Of a stretch of DNA of 64,000 nt, positions 33,768-43,515 are shown piece by piece. Made by a program: the position numbers and the translations under genes. Under the pieces are notes generated by a model. It worked only from the letters and a program-made list of their open reading frames with translations, was not told the DNA's origin and ran no database searches. Origin of the DNA: Phreatobacter stygius (GTDB lineage: Bacteria; Pseudomonadota; Alphaproteobacteria; Rhizobiales; Phreatobacteraceae); the NCBI RefSeq assembly GCF_005144885.1, contig NZ_CP039690.1, positions 1 through 64,000 on the forward strand, written 5' to 3'. Numbering within the stretch: the first letter of the stretch is position 1; every line of letters begins with the position of its first letter.

Positions 33768-34246
33768 ACCATCTTGAAGCCCTCATGGCTGCGGGCAAAG
33801 CCCAACCGCTCGTAGAAGCGGTGGGCGGCGCCCCGGCGCTTGTCCGACGACAATTCGAGCAGGCCGACGCCGAGCGCGCGGGCCTGCTCGACCGCATGGC
33901 GCATCATGATGGCGCCGATGCCGCCGCCGCGCAGCTCCGGGTCGACATGGACGCTCTCGATCTTGCCGCGGATACGACCGCGCTGGGCGATGCCCGGCAG
34001 CACGGTGAGCTGATAGGTGCCGATCACCCGGCCCGCCTGTTCGGCGACGAACAGATGATTGGCGGCCGAGCTGCGAATGCGGTCGAACGCCTCGGCATAG
34101 GCCGGATGCCGCGCTTCGGCCTCGGCCGCCACCCGGTCGGCCGCATCCGCCGCGCCGCCCATCGCGATCAGGGCGGCGATGGCGGCGACGTCGGCCGCCA
34201 TGGCCGGCCGGAGGTCCGGCACGGCGGAGGACGGAGCCATGCTCAT
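33758..34246 (-). CDS. GNAT-family N-acetyltransferase
   Basis: 162 aa from MSMAPSSAVPDLRPAMAADV. The GNAT fold is visible: FVAEQAGRVIGTYQLTVLP, ESVHVDPELRGGGIGAIMM (acetyl-CoA-binding RGGGIG loop) and GVGLLELSSDKRRGAAHRFY with ERLGFARSHEGFKMVL. The acceptor is unknown. The ATG overlaps the stop of the upstream GST gene (ATGA), so the two are coupled. The final codons border the 11 bp tandem array. Confidence 0.9.
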   Translation of the reverse strand: MSMAPSSAVPDLRPAMAADVAAIAALIAMGGAADAADRVAAEAEARHPAYAEAFDRIRSSAANHLFVAEQAGRVIGTYQLTVLPGIAQRGRIRGKIESVHVDPELRGGGIGAIMMRHAVEQARALGVGLLELSSDKRRGAAHRFYERLGFARSHEGFKMVLD

Positions 34247-34878
34247 GCGCGGTGCTCCTGCGGCACCACGGCCTGCGCATTGCCGAAGCCCGGAAGGCCT
34301 TCGAAACGCTTGGCCCAGGCCGCGACATTGGCATGGGCGGTAATATCGAAGCCGGCCTGGCCGGCCATGCAGGCCACGCCATAGATGTCGATATCGGCGA
34401 TTGTCGGGCTCTTGCCGACCAGCCAGTCGCGTCCGGCCAGATGATCGTTGAGCGTCTTCAGCGCCAGATTGGCCTCGGCCGCATACATTTCCATGATCGG
34501 CTGGTTGAACGAGCGAAGACCGGCGCGGCAGGCCCGCGACCGGTAGATCGGCGGCGCCAGCTTGTCGAAGTCCCAGAACATCCATTCGCGCGCCCGGATC
34601 AGGTCGCCTGGCTCGTCGCCCTTGAACCGGCCGAGCTCGAGGGCCAGGTGCTCCAGGATCGCCGCCGACTGGCACAACGAAACGCCCAGCTTGGCATCGT
34701 CCAGCGCCGGCACCTGGCCGAAGCGGTTCTTGGCCAGGAAGTCCGGCGTCTTGTGCTCGCCGGCCCTGAGATTGATTTGCCGGAAGGCGAAGGGTTCGCC
34801 GCACAGCGACAGCATGAGCGCGACCTTGTAGGTCGGTCCGGACAACCAGAAACCGTGAAGCGTGAAGCGTTTCGACAT
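34243..34878 (-). CDS. Glutathione S-transferase family protein
   Basis: 211 aa starting MSKRFTLHGFWLSGPTYKVA. The N-domain has LRAGEHKTPDFLAKNRFGQV with PALDDAKLGVSLCQSAAILE (cis-Pro and the glutathione-binding Gln/Ser turn), the C-domain DWLVGKSPTIADIDIYGVA. The N-terminal SGPTYKV replaces the usual catalytic SxxxRKV. Detoxification or thiol transfer in the cytosol. It overlaps the following GNAT gene by 4 bp. Confidence 0.88.
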   Translation of the reverse strand: MSKRFTLHGFWLSGPTYKVALMLSLCGEPFAFRQINLRAGEHKTPDFLAKNRFGQVPALDDAKLGVSLCQSAAILEHLALELGRFKGDEPGDLIRAREWMFWDFDKLAPPIYRSRACRAGLRSFNQPIMEMYAAEANLALKTLNDHLAGRDWLVGKSPTIADIDIYGVACMAGQAGFDITAHANVAAWAKRFEGLPGFGNAQAVVPQEHRA

Positions 34879-35131
34879 GAATATCCTCCCGATGCGGGCG
34901 GCATGGGAAACGAGCTTCTCCTTTCGCGCAAGTGCGCGGCTTGCAAGCGAGGTCAGCTGATAATGCCGATGGGATGAGAACCCCACGAGAGGAACCATCG
35001 CCAGTCCATTGCCGACCCGCAGGCTTTCACTGCGCCATGGCCGCGCTCGTCACGGCCATCCACGTCTTCCCGGTCAGGTCATGCGTTGATGGCCGGGCCA
35101 AGGCCGGTCAAGACGGAGGGGCAGTGCGGTA

Positions 35132-36064
35132 CTACCCGCGCGCCGACCGCACGAAGGCCAGGAGTTCGGCGTTGAAGCGCGGCGCGTCTTCCCAGAATGG
35201 CAGATGGCCGACGCCGTCGTAGAACGACGTCTTGGCGCCCGGAATGGTCGCCGCGGTATATTCGCCGACCGCCGGCACCACCGCCTTGTCGGCGCGGCCA
35301 TGGGTGACCAGCACCGGCAGTTTCAAGGCCTTGAACATCGCCTCATAAGGCGTCGGCCGTCCCAGCATGTTGCGGCGGATGGCGGCCGGCGTCATCGCAT
35401 TGAAGGCCACCATGGTCTCGAACTCCTCCTGGGTCGGCGCCTTGGCGAAACAGGCGCTGAGGAAGGCGCGTGTCTGGCGGATCTGGGTGCCGAGATCAGG
35501 CGCCACCATGCCGGCCGAAACCGGGCCGGCCGGCGCCTGCATGTTCAGGGCGGCATGGGTGACGGCATTGACGAAATTGACGCCCGAGACCGCGTCAGGA
35601 CCATGCACCATGAGGTAATCGGCCATGACCCGGCCGGCATAGGACCAGCCGACCAGCACCGGGCGCACCGCGCCGGTCGCCGCGATCACCGCCTTGACGT
35701 CGTCGGCCCAGACCTTGGCCGGCTGATAGGCGTCCCGCCCCGGCGGCTTGTCGGACAGGCCATGGCCGCGCAGATCGAAGCTGATCAGGCGCAGCTCGGC
35801 CGCGAGCGCCGGATCGGTCACCTGCTTCAACCAGCAGAGATGCGCCTGGCTGAAGCCGTGGATCAGCACGACCGGCAGCCCCGCCGGATTGCCCCATTCC
35901 TGCACGGCGAGCGCGGTGCCGTCGGCCGACATGGCCATCGAGAGCTTGGGCTGGACCGCGGCCGCCACCACTGACGGCCCCTGGGCAAGCGCGGCCGGGC
36001 CAGGCGGGCTCGCCGACATGGCGGCGGCAGCGATCAGCGTCGCGCGGCGGGTCATTGCGGTCAT
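35132..36064 (-). CDS. Exported alpha/beta hydrolase
   Basis: 310 aa. The N-terminus MTAMTRRATLIAAAAMSASP has twin arginines and a hydrophobic stretch, so export is likely. The fold is clear: VLIHGFSQAHLCWLKQ (oxyanion His-Gly), FDLRGHGLSDKPPG, GWSYAGRVMADYL (catalytic Ser), THGRADKAV (acid) and GVGHLPFWED (catalytic His). Similar to epoxide hydrolase/haloperoxidase-type enzymes; substrate unknown. It stands alone, with non-coding DNA on either side. Confidence 0.87.
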   Translation of the reverse strand: MTAMTRRATLIAAAAMSASPPGPAALAQGPSVVAAAVQPKLSMAMSADGTALAVQEWGNPAGLPVVLIHGFSQAHLCWLKQVTDPALAAELRLISFDLRGHGLSDKPPGRDAYQPAKVWADDVKAVIAATGAVRPVLVGWSYAGRVMADYLMVHGPDAVSGVNFVNAVTHAALNMQAPAGPVSAGMVAPDLGTQIRQTRAFLSACFAKAPTQEEFETMVAFNAMTPAAIRRNMLGRPTPYEAMFKALKLPVLVTHGRADKAVVPAVGEYTAATIPGAKTSFYDGVGHLPFWEDAPRFNAELLAFVRSARG

Positions 36065-36287
36065 GGACGGTCTCCCGGAACCTGCCGGCCCATGGGCGGG
36101 CTTCTGGCGCATCAGGATAGGAACGGCCCGGCCGTCGCGGCAATGGTCGAGGCCTTGCCCGGCTGCCCGAAGCGCCATGAAACTCTTATGTCCCCGATAG
36201 ACCGGGGCTATCGCGGCCACGCGAGATCCGGCCCAGGCGGCGGCCCCAGATGACGTCCCCCAATGACGTCGCAAGATGTTTCGGTCT

Positions 36288-36329
36288 TGCAAATGGCTCG
36301 CATGTGCGTGCAAATGATTTGCATGTGCG
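36288..36329. promoter_or_regulatory. Tandem 21 bp operator-like repeat with 15 bp palindrome
   Basis: Two adjacent 21 bp copies of TGCAAATGxxxxGCATGTGCG; the second contains the perfect 7-1-7 palindrome TGCAAAT-G-ATTTGCA at 36309-36323. The layout matches metal-responsive Fur-family boxes (7-1-7 with AATnATT core). It ends 29 bp ahead of the cupredoxin-like gene. Binding protein is inference. Confidence 0.55.
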
Positions 36330-36358
36330 AAAATATCATCCGAACTGGGGAGTGAATC

Positions 36359-36844
36359 ATGTCCTTCTGGAAACGCGCCGTCGCAGTTGCCGCCTTGGTG
36401 GCGCTGAGCTGGGGCGCCGCCCTGCCCGGCCGGGCCGCCGGCAACCTCGCCGGCCAGACGCCGATCGAGGTGGTGGTCGAGCTCGGCGCACCCGGGCGCC
36501 ACGCCTTCTTTCCCGACAAGCTGAGGTTTGAAACCGGCCGGCTGTACAAATTGGTGCTGCGCAATGCCAGCGACGCGCCGCACTATTTCACCTCGCACAG
36601 CTTCAGCCAGATGATCTACACCCGCAAGGTCCAGGTGGTGCAGCGCCAGGGCGAGCGCCTCGTCACCCTCGCCGAATTCAAGGGCGCCATCCGCGAGATC
36701 GAGGTCTATCCGGGCCAGACCGCCGAGTGGTGGTTCGTGCCGGTGGCGACCGGGCGGGTCACCGACCTGCGCTGCGGCATCGTCGGCACCGACGGCAAGA
36801 CCCACGCCGACCACGGCATGGTCGGCGAGATCGTCATCGAATAG
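36359..36844 (+). CDS. Periplasmic cupredoxin-like protein
   Basis: 161 aa with signal peptide MSFWKRAVAVAALVALSWGA ending near GRAAG. The body looks like a cupredoxin barrel: FFPDKLRFETGRLYKLVLRN, SDAPHYFTSHSFSQMI with histidines, EVYPGQTAEWWFVPV, and LRCGIVGTDGKTHADHGMVG supplying Cys, His and Met late in the chain. Type-1 copper ligands are therefore possible though spacing is unusual. No clear substrate; related proteins accompany metal or respiratory systems. A tandem palindromic repeat upstream and a GGGGAGTG ribosome site suggest metal-responsive control. Confidence 0.72.
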   Translation: MSFWKRAVAVAALVALSWGAALPGRAAGNLAGQTPIEVVVELGAPGRHAFFPDKLRFETGRLYKLVLRNASDAPHYFTSHSFSQMIYTRKVQVVQRQGERLVTLAEFKGAIREIEVYPGQTAEWWFVPVATGRVTDLRCGIVGTDGKTHADHGMVGEIVIE

Positions 36845-36889
36845 CCAGGGTCCGCCTCGGCCGGTCGCCGCTTGACCGCGGCGGCCGCC

Positions 36890-38359
36890 TCAGATGCCGA
36901 GCTTCTGCTTCAGAATGTCGTTGACCGCACCCGGATTGGCCTTGCCGCCGGACGCCTTCATCACCTGGCCGACGAACCAGCCGAGCAAGGTCGGCTTGGC
37001 CCTGGCCTGCTCGACCTTGTCCGGATTGGCGGCGATCACCTCGTCGATCACCTTCTCGATCGCGCCGGTATCGGTGACCTGCTTCATGCCGCGCGTCTCG
37101 ACGATAGCGGCGGGGTCGCCGCCCTCTGTGAAGACGATCTCGAACAGGTCCTTGGCGATCTTGCCGGAAATGGTGCCGTCGGCGATCAGGTCGATGATGC
37201 CGCCGATCTGCGCCGGCGAGACCGGCGAGGCGGTGACGTCGTGGCCCTCCTTGTTGAGGCGGCCGAACAGCTCGTTGATCACCCAGTTGGCGGCAGCCTT
37301 GCTGTCGCGGCCCTTGGCCACCTCCTCGAAATAGTCGGCGCTTTCGCGCTCCAGCACCAGGATCGAGGCGTCATAGGGCGTCAGGCCATATTGCGCGATG
37401 AAGCGGGCTTTCTTGCCATCCGGCAGTTCCGGCAGATGCTGGGCGAGATCGTCGACATAGGCCTGGTCGAATTCCAGCGGCAGCAGGTCGGGATCCGGGA
37501 AATAGCGATAGTCATGCGCTTCTTCCTTCGAGCGCATCGATCGCGTCTCGCCCTTGACCGGGTCGAACAGGCGGGTCTCCTGATCGATCGTGCCGCCATC
37601 CTCGATGACGCCGATCTGGCGGCGCGCCTCGTGGTCGATCGCCTGGCCGATGAAGCGGATCGAATTGACGTTCTTGATCTCGCAGCGCGTGCCCAGCTCG
37701 TCGCCGGGCTTGCGCACGGAGACGTTGACGTCGGCACGCAGGTTGCCCTTTTCCATGTCGCCGTCGCAGGTGCCGAGATAGCGCAGGATGGTGCGCAGCT
37801 TGGTCACATAGGCCTTGGCTTCGTCGGCCGTGCGCATATCCGGCTTGGAGACGATCTCCATCAGCGCCACGCCGGAACGGTTCAGGTCGACATAGGACAG
37901 CGTCGGGCTCTGGTCGTGAATCGACTTGCCGGCGTCCTGTTCCAGGTGCAGCCGCTCGATCCGCACGGTGAAGCTTTCGGTCGGCGTCAGGTCGACGGTC
38001 ACCTCGCCCTCGCCGACGATCGGGCTCTTGTACTGGCTGATCTGATAGCCCTGCGGCAGATCCGGATAGAAATAGTTCTTCCGGTCGAACACGCTCTTCA
38101 GATTGATCTCGGCCTTCAGGCCAATGCCGGTGCGGATCGCCTGCCGGACACATTCCTCGTTGATGACCGGCAGCATGCCCGGCATGGCGGCGTCGACCAG
38201 GCTGACCTGGCTGTTCGGCTCGGCGCCGAAGGCGGTCGCCGCGCCCGAGAACAGCTTGGCCTGCGTCGCGACCTGGGCATGGATCTCCAGGCCGATCACG
38301 ACCTCCCAGTCGCCGGTGGCGCCGGGGATGAGCTTCTTCGGATCGACAGGCACGGTCAT
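36890..38359 (-). CDS. gatB: Asp-tRNA(Asn)/Glu-tRNA(Gln) amidotransferase subunit B
   Basis: 489 aa starting [20 protein letters not shown]; an in-frame extension upstream is not conserved-looking. [36 protein letters not shown] and the cradle domain with [20 protein letters not shown] are typical, as are the C-terminal helical and YqeY-like domains ([20 protein letters not shown]). GatB holds the mischarged tRNA and phosphorylates its side chain for amidation with ammonia from GatA. It is 2.7 kb from gatA, with a sigma/anti-sigma unit between. Full length. Confidence 0.96.
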   Translation of the reverse strand: MTVPVDPKKLIPGATGDWEVVIGLEIHAQVATQAKLFSGAATAFGAEPNSQVSLVDAAMPGMLPVINEECVRQAIRTGIGLKAEINLKSVFDRKNYFYPDLPQGYQISQYKSPIVGEGEVTVDLTPTESFTVRIERLHLEQDAGKSIHDQSPTLSYVDLNRSGVALMEIVSKPDMRTADEAKAYVTKLRTILRYLGTCDGDMEKGNLRADVNVSVRKPGDELGTRCEIKNVNSIRFIGQAIDHEARRQIGVIEDGGTIDQETRLFDPVKGETRSMRSKEEAHDYRYFPDPDLLPLEFDQAYVDDLAQHLPELPDGKKARFIAQYGLTPYDASILVLERESADYFEEVAKGRDSKAAANWVINELFGRLNKEGHDVTASPVSPAQIGGIIDLIADGTISGKIAKDLFEIVFTEGGDPAAIVETRGMKQVTDTGAIEKVIDEVIAANPDKVEQARAKPTLLGWFVGQVMKASGGKANPGAVNDILKQKLGI

Positions 38360-38537
38360 GGCGGGCTCGTACAAACTTGGGGTGCTGTGCCGGGAGTAGC
38401 GAATGGAGCGCCCGAGAACAAGGGTCGCCGCATCGCCGCCGGCCGATTGGCCTGTCGCATCGGTTGTTTTTGCGTCATCGCAGCCGGTATCGGCTCGACC
38501 TCTCACCCTACTCGCGCTTCGCTATTCGCCGCTCCGT

Positions 38538-39257
38538 CTAGAGCGGCGTCGCGCCGCGCCCGACAAACAGGATCGGACCGGTCGGCCGGCCGGTCGGCGA
38601 GCCGCCGGCCGGTTCCAGCGTGATCTCATAGAGCTGGTCGGCCACCGGCGCCGGCAAGCCGGATGTCCGGTAGTCCTGGCCGCGCGCGCTGGTCATCAGG
38701 CCGATCGAGCGCGGACCGACGGCGCGATCCCAGAGTGTCCAGACCTGCAGGGTGCGGCCCTCCGGAACCGGGATCGGGGTGAGCGGCACGACCCGGATGC
38801 GACCGTCGGCGAAGGCCTCGACAATGGCGCCGGCGGTCTGTGTGTTCGGCGCGTTGAGCACGGCGACCACCACCGGGCCGGCCGGCGGCCCGAGCGGCCG
38901 GACCAGCAGGACCGCCGCCAGCACGAAGGCCGCCGCGACGCCGGCGAGCGCGGCGATCCTGAGCGCCCTGACATCGGCCCAGAAGGCCTTGGCGCGACCG
39001 ACGAGGCCGGTCGAAGCGGGCGCGGCCGGCGCGGCCGGAGCCGCACCGATGGCGCGCTCGATGCCGGCCCAGAGCTCGGCCGAGGGCTCGATCGGTGGAG
39101 CCGCCTCGTCCAGCGGCAAGAGCCTGGCGCGCCAGTCGGCAACGGCGCGGCGGACCTCCGGATCGGTCACCATCAGCCGCTCGAAGGCCTCGTTCTCGTC
39201 CTTGCTCATGAGCCCCGCCACATATTCGCCAGCGGATGCGATGATCTCGTCGGTCAT
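38538..39257 (-). CDS. Anti-sigma factor (RskA-like)
   Basis: 239 aa from MTDEIIASAGEYVAGLMSKD, the zinc-less anti-sigma N-terminal domain (GEYVAGLM...FERLMVTDPEVRRAVADWRA). A single membrane segment lies at about 100-122 (ALAGVAAAFVLAAVLLVRPL), then a periplasmic RskA-type domain (RTLQVWTLWDRAVGP, FEITLEPAGGSP-like end YEITLEPAGGSPTG). It would hold the adjacent ECF sigma factor until an envelope signal triggers release. The start overlaps the sigma stop by 4 bp (ATGA). Confidence 0.9.
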   Translation of the reverse strand: MTDEIIASAGEYVAGLMSKDENEAFERLMVTDPEVRRAVADWRARLLPLDEAAPPIEPSAELWAGIERAIGAAPAAPAAPASTGLVGRAKAFWADVRALRIAALAGVAAAFVLAAVLLVRPLGPPAGPVVVAVLNAPNTQTAGAIVEAFADGRIRVVPLTPIPVPEGRTLQVWTLWDRAVGPRSIGLMTSARGQDYRTSGLPAPVADQLYEITLEPAGGSPTGRPTGPILFVGRGATPL

Positions 39258-39793
39258 CCCATGCACTCCCTGAGCGAGATCAGCGAGCGGCGGATCCACG
39301 CCTTCACCGTGCCGAGCGGCACGGCGAGCCGTCCGGCGATTTCGCCATGCGAGAAACCGTCGACATAGGCCATCAGGACACTGGTCCGCCGGCGGGGATC
39401 GAGCCCTTCCAGGCAGCGCTTCAGCGCATTGGCCTCGGGCAGCATGTCGGCCGCCGAATAGGCCTGGACGGCATCGGCGGTGTTCTCCGGCACCTCTTCG
39501 ACCAGATCCTCGCGCCGGCCGTCGCGCAGCACGTTCAGCGCCTGGTTGCGCACGATGGCATAGAGCCAGGCCTTGGGCGGGCCGAGTTCCGGATTGAACC
39601 GGTGGGCATTGCGCCAGATCTTGACGAAAGCCTCCTGCACCACCTCTTCCGCCAGTTCGCGCCGTTTCACGATGCGCATGGCAACCCCGATCATGACCGG
39701 GCATTCGCTCTCGTAGATCACGCGCAAGGCCGCGCGGTCACCCTTGGCGCAGCGCGCCAGCGCATCCTTCAGGTCGGCGGCGGGTAGCGCCAT
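39254..39793 (-). CDS. ECF RNA polymerase sigma factor
   Basis: 179 aa. Region 2 is LRVIYESECPVMIGVAMRIV to EEVVQEAFVKIWRNAHRFNP with PPKAWLYAIVRNQALNVLRD; region 4 is TSVLMAYVDGFSHGEIAGRL with PLGTVKAWIRRSLISLRE (helix-turn-helix). The type partnered with RskA-like anti-sigma factors (SigK-like). It directs RNA polymerase to envelope or oxidative stress promoters. It is divergent from the DUF4394 gene 203 bp away, a likely target. Regulation by the coupled anti-sigma factor. Confidence 0.92.
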   Translation of the reverse strand: MALPAADLKDALARCAKGDRAALRVIYESECPVMIGVAMRIVKRRELAEEVVQEAFVKIWRNAHRFNPELGPPKAWLYAIVRNQALNVLRDGRREDLVEEVPENTADAVQAYSAADMLPEANALKRCLEGLDPRRRTSVLMAYVDGFSHGEIAGRLAVPLGTVKAWIRRSLISLRECMG

Positions 39794-39995
39794 GATGCAC
39801 TCCGGAAGCCTCGATTGCGGCCATTACACGCGCGTTCGGCATGTGGATGCAATCGCGCGGGGGAAATTTTGGCGCAGCGCCGCCGCGACCTGCGACCCCG
39901 CGTCTTCACGAACCCGTGATCGACGCATCCGCCGGGCCGGCGCGCCGGGTACCCCTCACGACGGCGCAGCAGCGACCGATCAGGGGAGACCGCCC

Positions 39996-40772
39996 ATGTC
40001 CAGCAAAGCCACGTTTCTTGCCGCCACCTTCGCGCTCGCAGCCCTTGCCGCGCCGGCTCAGGCTGATCGCCTGGTCGGCCTGGTCGACGGCCGGACGCTC
40101 GTCTCCATTGATCCCGCGACCCGCATGGTCTCGCGTCCGGTCGCGATCTCGGGCGTCGGCCAGCTCGTCGGCATCGACCGCCGGCCGGCCGACGGCCTGC
40201 TCTACGGGCTCGCCGCCGACGGCTCGATCGTCACCATCGATCCGCAGACCGGCCGCGCGACGGTGAAATCCAAACTGTCGGAGACGCTGCGCGGCGGCAC
40301 CTCGATCACCGTCGACTTCAATCCGGTGGCCGACCGCCTGCGCGTCATGACCCCCGACGGGGTCAGCCTCAGGGTCAATGTCGATGACGGCAAGGCGACC
40401 GTCGACGGCAGCCACAAGTTCAAGGAGGGCGACGCCAATGCCACCCGCACGCCGCGCGTGGTCGCCGGCGCCTATAGCAATTCGGTGAAAGGGACGACGG
40501 CCACCGCGCTCTACGACATCGATGCCGGCTCGAATGCGCTGGTGACCCAGGTGCCGCCGAACGATGGCGTGCTGAACACGATCGGTGCGCTCGGCATCAC
40601 GCTGTCCGGGCCGGCAGCCTTTAATATCGCCAGCATGAACGGCACCAATGCGGCCTGGCTGGTCACCGCGGGCAATGTCTATTCGGTCGACCTGCAGACC
40701 GGTCGCGCCACCATGAGCGGCGCGCTGCAGGGCCTCACCGGCGCGCTCAGCCACATTGCCTGGGTCGACTGA
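39996..40772 (+). CDS. Exported DUF4394 protein
   Basis: 258 aa with signal peptide MSSKATFLAATFALAALAAP ending AQA. The rest is a DUF4394 beta-propeller-like repeat protein: LVGLVDGRTLVSIDPATR, GIDRRPADGLLYGLAADGSI, DFNPVADRLRVMTPDGVSLR with the typical NxxxDRLR signature, GTTATALYDIDAGSNAL, and ending SHIAWVD. Function unknown; often next to SigK/RskA pairs. GGGGAGA ribosome site upstream decides the start. Probably part of the sigma factor regulon. Confidence 0.88.
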   Translation: MSSKATFLAATFALAALAAPAQADRLVGLVDGRTLVSIDPATRMVSRPVAISGVGQLVGIDRRPADGLLYGLAADGSIVTIDPQTGRATVKSKLSETLRGGTSITVDFNPVADRLRVMTPDGVSLRVNVDDGKATVDGSHKFKEGDANATRTPRVVAGAYSNSVKGTTATALYDIDAGSNALVTQVPPNDGVLNTIGALGITLSGPAAFNIASMNGTNAAWLVTAGNVYSVDLQTGRATMSGALQGLTGALSHIAWVD

Positions 40773-40853
40773 CACCGCTCCCGTTGTGACAGTCGCCTGA
40801 GCCGGAGCGGTCCCCACGCCAATGTGGGGGCCGTTCTCGCGCGTCCCGGACGC

Positions 40854-41075
40854 TCAGCCCCGGGATGGGCCTTCGATGCGGCCGGCGAGATAGCGGCAAA
40901 GCCCGCCGCCGACCAGCGCGCCGGCCGCCAGCACCGTCAGATAGGTCAGCTTCAGCGGCGGATCGCCGCTGTACCAGCCCATCGCCAGCAGGATGCAGAA
41001 CAGGCCCGTCGTCACCCACAGGAGCCAGGCGAACACCGTCAGACAGGCGATCGCGATGGCGCGGGTGATGATCAT
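40854..41075 (-). CDS. Small two-helix membrane protein after gatA
   Basis: 73 aa: MIITRAIAIACLTVFAWLLW begins a first membrane segment (about 5-33), a short loop GDPPLKL, then a second segment (YLTVLAAGALVGGGLC). No family recognised. The ATG lies 1 bp beyond the gatA stop, so it is cotranscribed. Probably an uncharacterised inner-membrane protein. Confidence 0.7.
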   Translation of the reverse strand: MIITRAIAIACLTVFAWLLWVTTGLFCILLAMGWYSGDPPLKLTYLTVLAAGALVGGGLCRYLAGRIEGPSRG

Positions 41076-41076
41076 C

Positions 41077-42588
41077 TCAAGCCCACCACTGGTCCTGCAC
41101 CGGGAACGACCCCTTGGCCTTTTCGATGACGCTGGCCACCGAGAACAGCGTCTCCTCGTCGAAGGCGCGGCCGATCAGCTGAAGCCCGAGCGGCAGGCCC
41201 TGAGGATCGAGGCCGGCCGGAACCGCGATGCCCGGCAAGCCGGCCATGTTGACGGTCACCGTGAAGACGTCGTTCAGATACATCTCGACCGGATCGCCCG
41301 ATCCCTTCTCGCCGATGCCGAAGGCCGCGGACGGCGTCGCCGGCGTCAGGATCGCGTCGACGCCCTGGGCGTAAGCGTCCTCGAAATCCTTCTTGATCAG
41401 GGTGCGCAGCTTCTGGGCCCGGACGTAATAGGCGTCGTAATAACCGGCCGAGAGCACATAGGTGCCGATCATGATGCGGCGCTTGACCTCCTTGCCGAAG
41501 CCCGCGGCGCGGGTCTTCTCGTAGAGGTCGGTGATGTCCTTGCCCGGCACCCGCAAACCGTAACGCACGCCGTCGTAACGGGCGAGGTTGGAGGACGCTT
41601 CCGCCGGCGCCACGATATAATAGGCCGGCAGCGCATATTTGGTGTGCGGCAGCGAAATCTCGACGATCTTGGCGCCGGCGTCCTTGAGGATCGCCGCCCC
41701 CTCTTCCCAGAGCTTCTCGATCTCCGGCGGCATGCCGTCGACCCGATACTCCCGGGGGATGCCGATGGTCATGCCCTTGACCGATTTGCCGACCGCCTTG
41801 GCGTAGTCGGGCACCGGCAGATCGACGCAGGTCGTGTCCTTGGCGTCGGCGCCGGCGAACGAGCGCAGCAGCATGGCGGTGTCCAGCACCGTGCGCGCGA
41901 TCGGCCCGGCCTGGTCGAGCGACGAGGCGAAGGCCACCACGCCCCAGCGCGACACCCGGCCATAGGTCGGCTTGATGCCGACCGTACCGGTGAAGGCGGC
42001 GGGCTGGCGGATCGAGCCGCCGGTATCGGTCGCGGTGGCGCCGGCGCACAGATGCGCCGCGACCGCCGAGGACGACCCGCCGGACGAGCCGCCGGGCACC
42101 AGATAGGTGCCTTCGACACCGCCGGCTCCGCCGCTCACATTCGAGCCCTTGCGCCGCCAGGGGTTGATCGCGCCGGGGAAGCAGCTCGTCTCGTTCGACG
42201 AGCCCATGGCGAACTCGTCATTGTTCAGCTTGCCGAGCATGACCGCGCCGTCGCGCCACAGATTGGTGGTGACCGTCGATTCATAGGTCGGCACGAAATT
42301 GGCGAGGATCTTCGAACAGGCGGTGGTGCGCGTGCCCTTGGTGCAGAACAGGTCCTTGACACCCAGCGGAATGCCTTCGAGCGGCCCGATCTCGCCCTTG
42401 GCGATGCGCTCGTCCGAGGCCCTTGCCATGGCCAGTGCCTTGTCCGGCGTTTCCAGCACATAGGCGTTGAGGCTGCGCGCCTTTTCCATGGCGCCGAGAT
42501 AGGCCTTGGTCAGATCGGTGGCCGAGAAGTCCTTGGCGGCGAGGCCGGCATGGGCCTCGGCGATCGAGAGATGGGTCAGGTCGGTCAC
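41077..42588 (-). CDS. gatA: Asp-tRNA(Asn)/Glu-tRNA(Gln) amidotransferase subunit A
   Basis: About 503 aa. The amidase triad is complete: Lys in [14 protein letters not shown], the two serines in [20 protein letters not shown] and [34 protein letters not shown] is slightly longer than usual before the serine-rich motif. It hydrolyses glutamine to feed ammonia to GatB. Start: GTG 42588 ([16 protein letters not shown]) fits the family N-terminus; GTG 42597 overlaps the gatC stop as GTGA and would add three residues. Operon gatC-gatA-small membrane protein. Confidence 0.95.
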   Translation of the reverse strand: MTDLTHLSIAEAHAGLAAKDFSATDLTKAYLGAMEKARSLNAYVLETPDKALAMARASDERIAKGEIGPLEGIPLGVKDLFCTKGTRTTACSKILANFVPTYESTVTTNLWRDGAVMLGKLNNDEFAMGSSNETSCFPGAINPWRRKGSNVSGGAGGVEGTYLVPGGSSGGSSSAVAAHLCAGATATDTGGSIRQPAAFTGTVGIKPTYGRVSRWGVVAFASSLDQAGPIARTVLDTAMLLRSFAGADAKDTTCVDLPVPDYAKAVGKSVKGMTIGIPREYRVDGMPPEIEKLWEEGAAILKDAGAKIVEISLPHTKYALPAYYIVAPAEASSNLARYDGVRYGLRVPGKDITDLYEKTRAAGFGKEVKRRIMIGTYVLSAGYYDAYYVRAQKLRTLIKKDFEDAYAQGVDAILTPATPSAAFGIGEKGSGDPVEMYLNDVFTVTVNMAGLPGIAVPAGLDPQGLPLGLQLIGRAFDEETLFSVASVIEKAKGSFPVQDQWWA

Positions 42589-42593
42589 CGGTG

Positions 42594-42881
42594 TCACTCC
42601 ACGACCTTGGGAACGGCGAAGAAGGTGCCCTCGTGTTCGGGCGCATTGGCGACGATCTGCTCGGCGATGCCGCCATCGGTGATCGCATCCTGGCGCTTCT
42701 TCATCGCCATCGGCGTGACCGAGGTCATCGGTTCGACGCCTGACACGTCGACCTCGCTCAATTGCTCGACGAAGGAGAGGATGGCGTTGATCTCGCCCTG
42801 GAGGTGCGGCACCTCCGCCTCGGTGACGGCAATACGCGCCAGATGCGCGATACGCCGCACGGTCGCCTGATCGACGGACAT
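42594..42881 (-). CDS. gatC: Asp-tRNA(Asn)/Glu-tRNA(Gln) amidotransferase subunit C
   Basis: 95 aa: [20 protein letters not shown], then [20 protein letters not shown] and the C-terminal [12 protein letters not shown], all typical of GatC. It stabilises the GatA-GatB complex. First gene of the gatCA unit, with stop/start overlap to gatA. Confidence 0.95.
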   Translation of the reverse strand: MSVDQATVRRIAHLARIAVTEAEVPHLQGEINAILSFVEQLSEVDVSGVEPMTSVTPMAMKKRQDAITDGGIAEQIVANAPEHEGTFFAVPKVVE

Positions 42882-42963
42882 GGAAGTGTTCACCCGGTCG
42901 CGTGAGGAATAACGATCGGGCCTCATAGCACCCGGTCGTTTCGCGCCGCAACCGCGCAGGCGA

Positions 42964-43515
42964 TCAGGTCTCGGCCGCGGGACCTGCCTCGCGCCCGTTG
43001 TCACGCCCGTTGTCACGCCCTTGGGTCTCGCCGTTGCGGCCGACAAATTGCCCGGCAAGTCTCGGCAGCTCGCTCAGTCGGAAGCGCAGAATGGCGGCGG
43101 AGGGAATGCTTGGCCTCGGCCGGCCGTCACCTGGCCCGCCCGGTTCATCGGCCCGGTCGGCGCCTGGTTGAACCGGTGTAAAGGGACCCCGCTCCGCCGG
43201 CCCGCCTGATGACGTGGCCCGCTCCGGCGCAACCGCGCCGCCCTGCGCTCCGGCCGCTCCATTGTTCTCGGAGCGCTGCCGCGTCGTCGAAACCGCCGGC
43301 ATGGCTTGCGCCGCCCGGGTTTCGGCGATCAGCCGGGCCCGCAGGGCCCGGGCAACGGCGGCGCCGCCTTGCGGGATCGGTCGCGGCCGCGCGACGATGA
43401 CGGCCGGCTCTTCGCGAACCGTCGAATCGAGCGCCCCATAAAGCGCGGCATGGGCCTTGAGCGCTGCTGGGTCGGCGATTTCGGAGGTCGAGAATGTGTT
43501 GCGCGGATCGTTCAT
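42964..43515 (-). CDS. Hypothetical protein with Ala/Gly/Pro-rich middle
   Basis: 183 aa starting [20 protein letters not shown] at 43515. The first 70 residues look conserved and helical ([19 protein letters not shown]), then a low-complexity region, then [20 protein letters not shown] and a tail with the short repeat [11 protein letters not shown], which arises from a 12 bp DNA repeat. No signal peptide or membrane helix; no family recognised. It is divergent from hisI. Confidence 0.6.
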   Translation of the reverse strand: MNDPRNTFSTSEIADPAALKAHAALYGALDSTVREEPAVIVARPRPIPQGGAAVARALRARLIAETRAAQAMPAVSTTRQRSENNGAAGAQGGAVAPERATSSGGPAERGPFTPVQPGADRADEPGGPGDGRPRPSIPSAAILRFRLSELPRLAGQFVGRNGETQGRDNGRDNGREAGPAAET

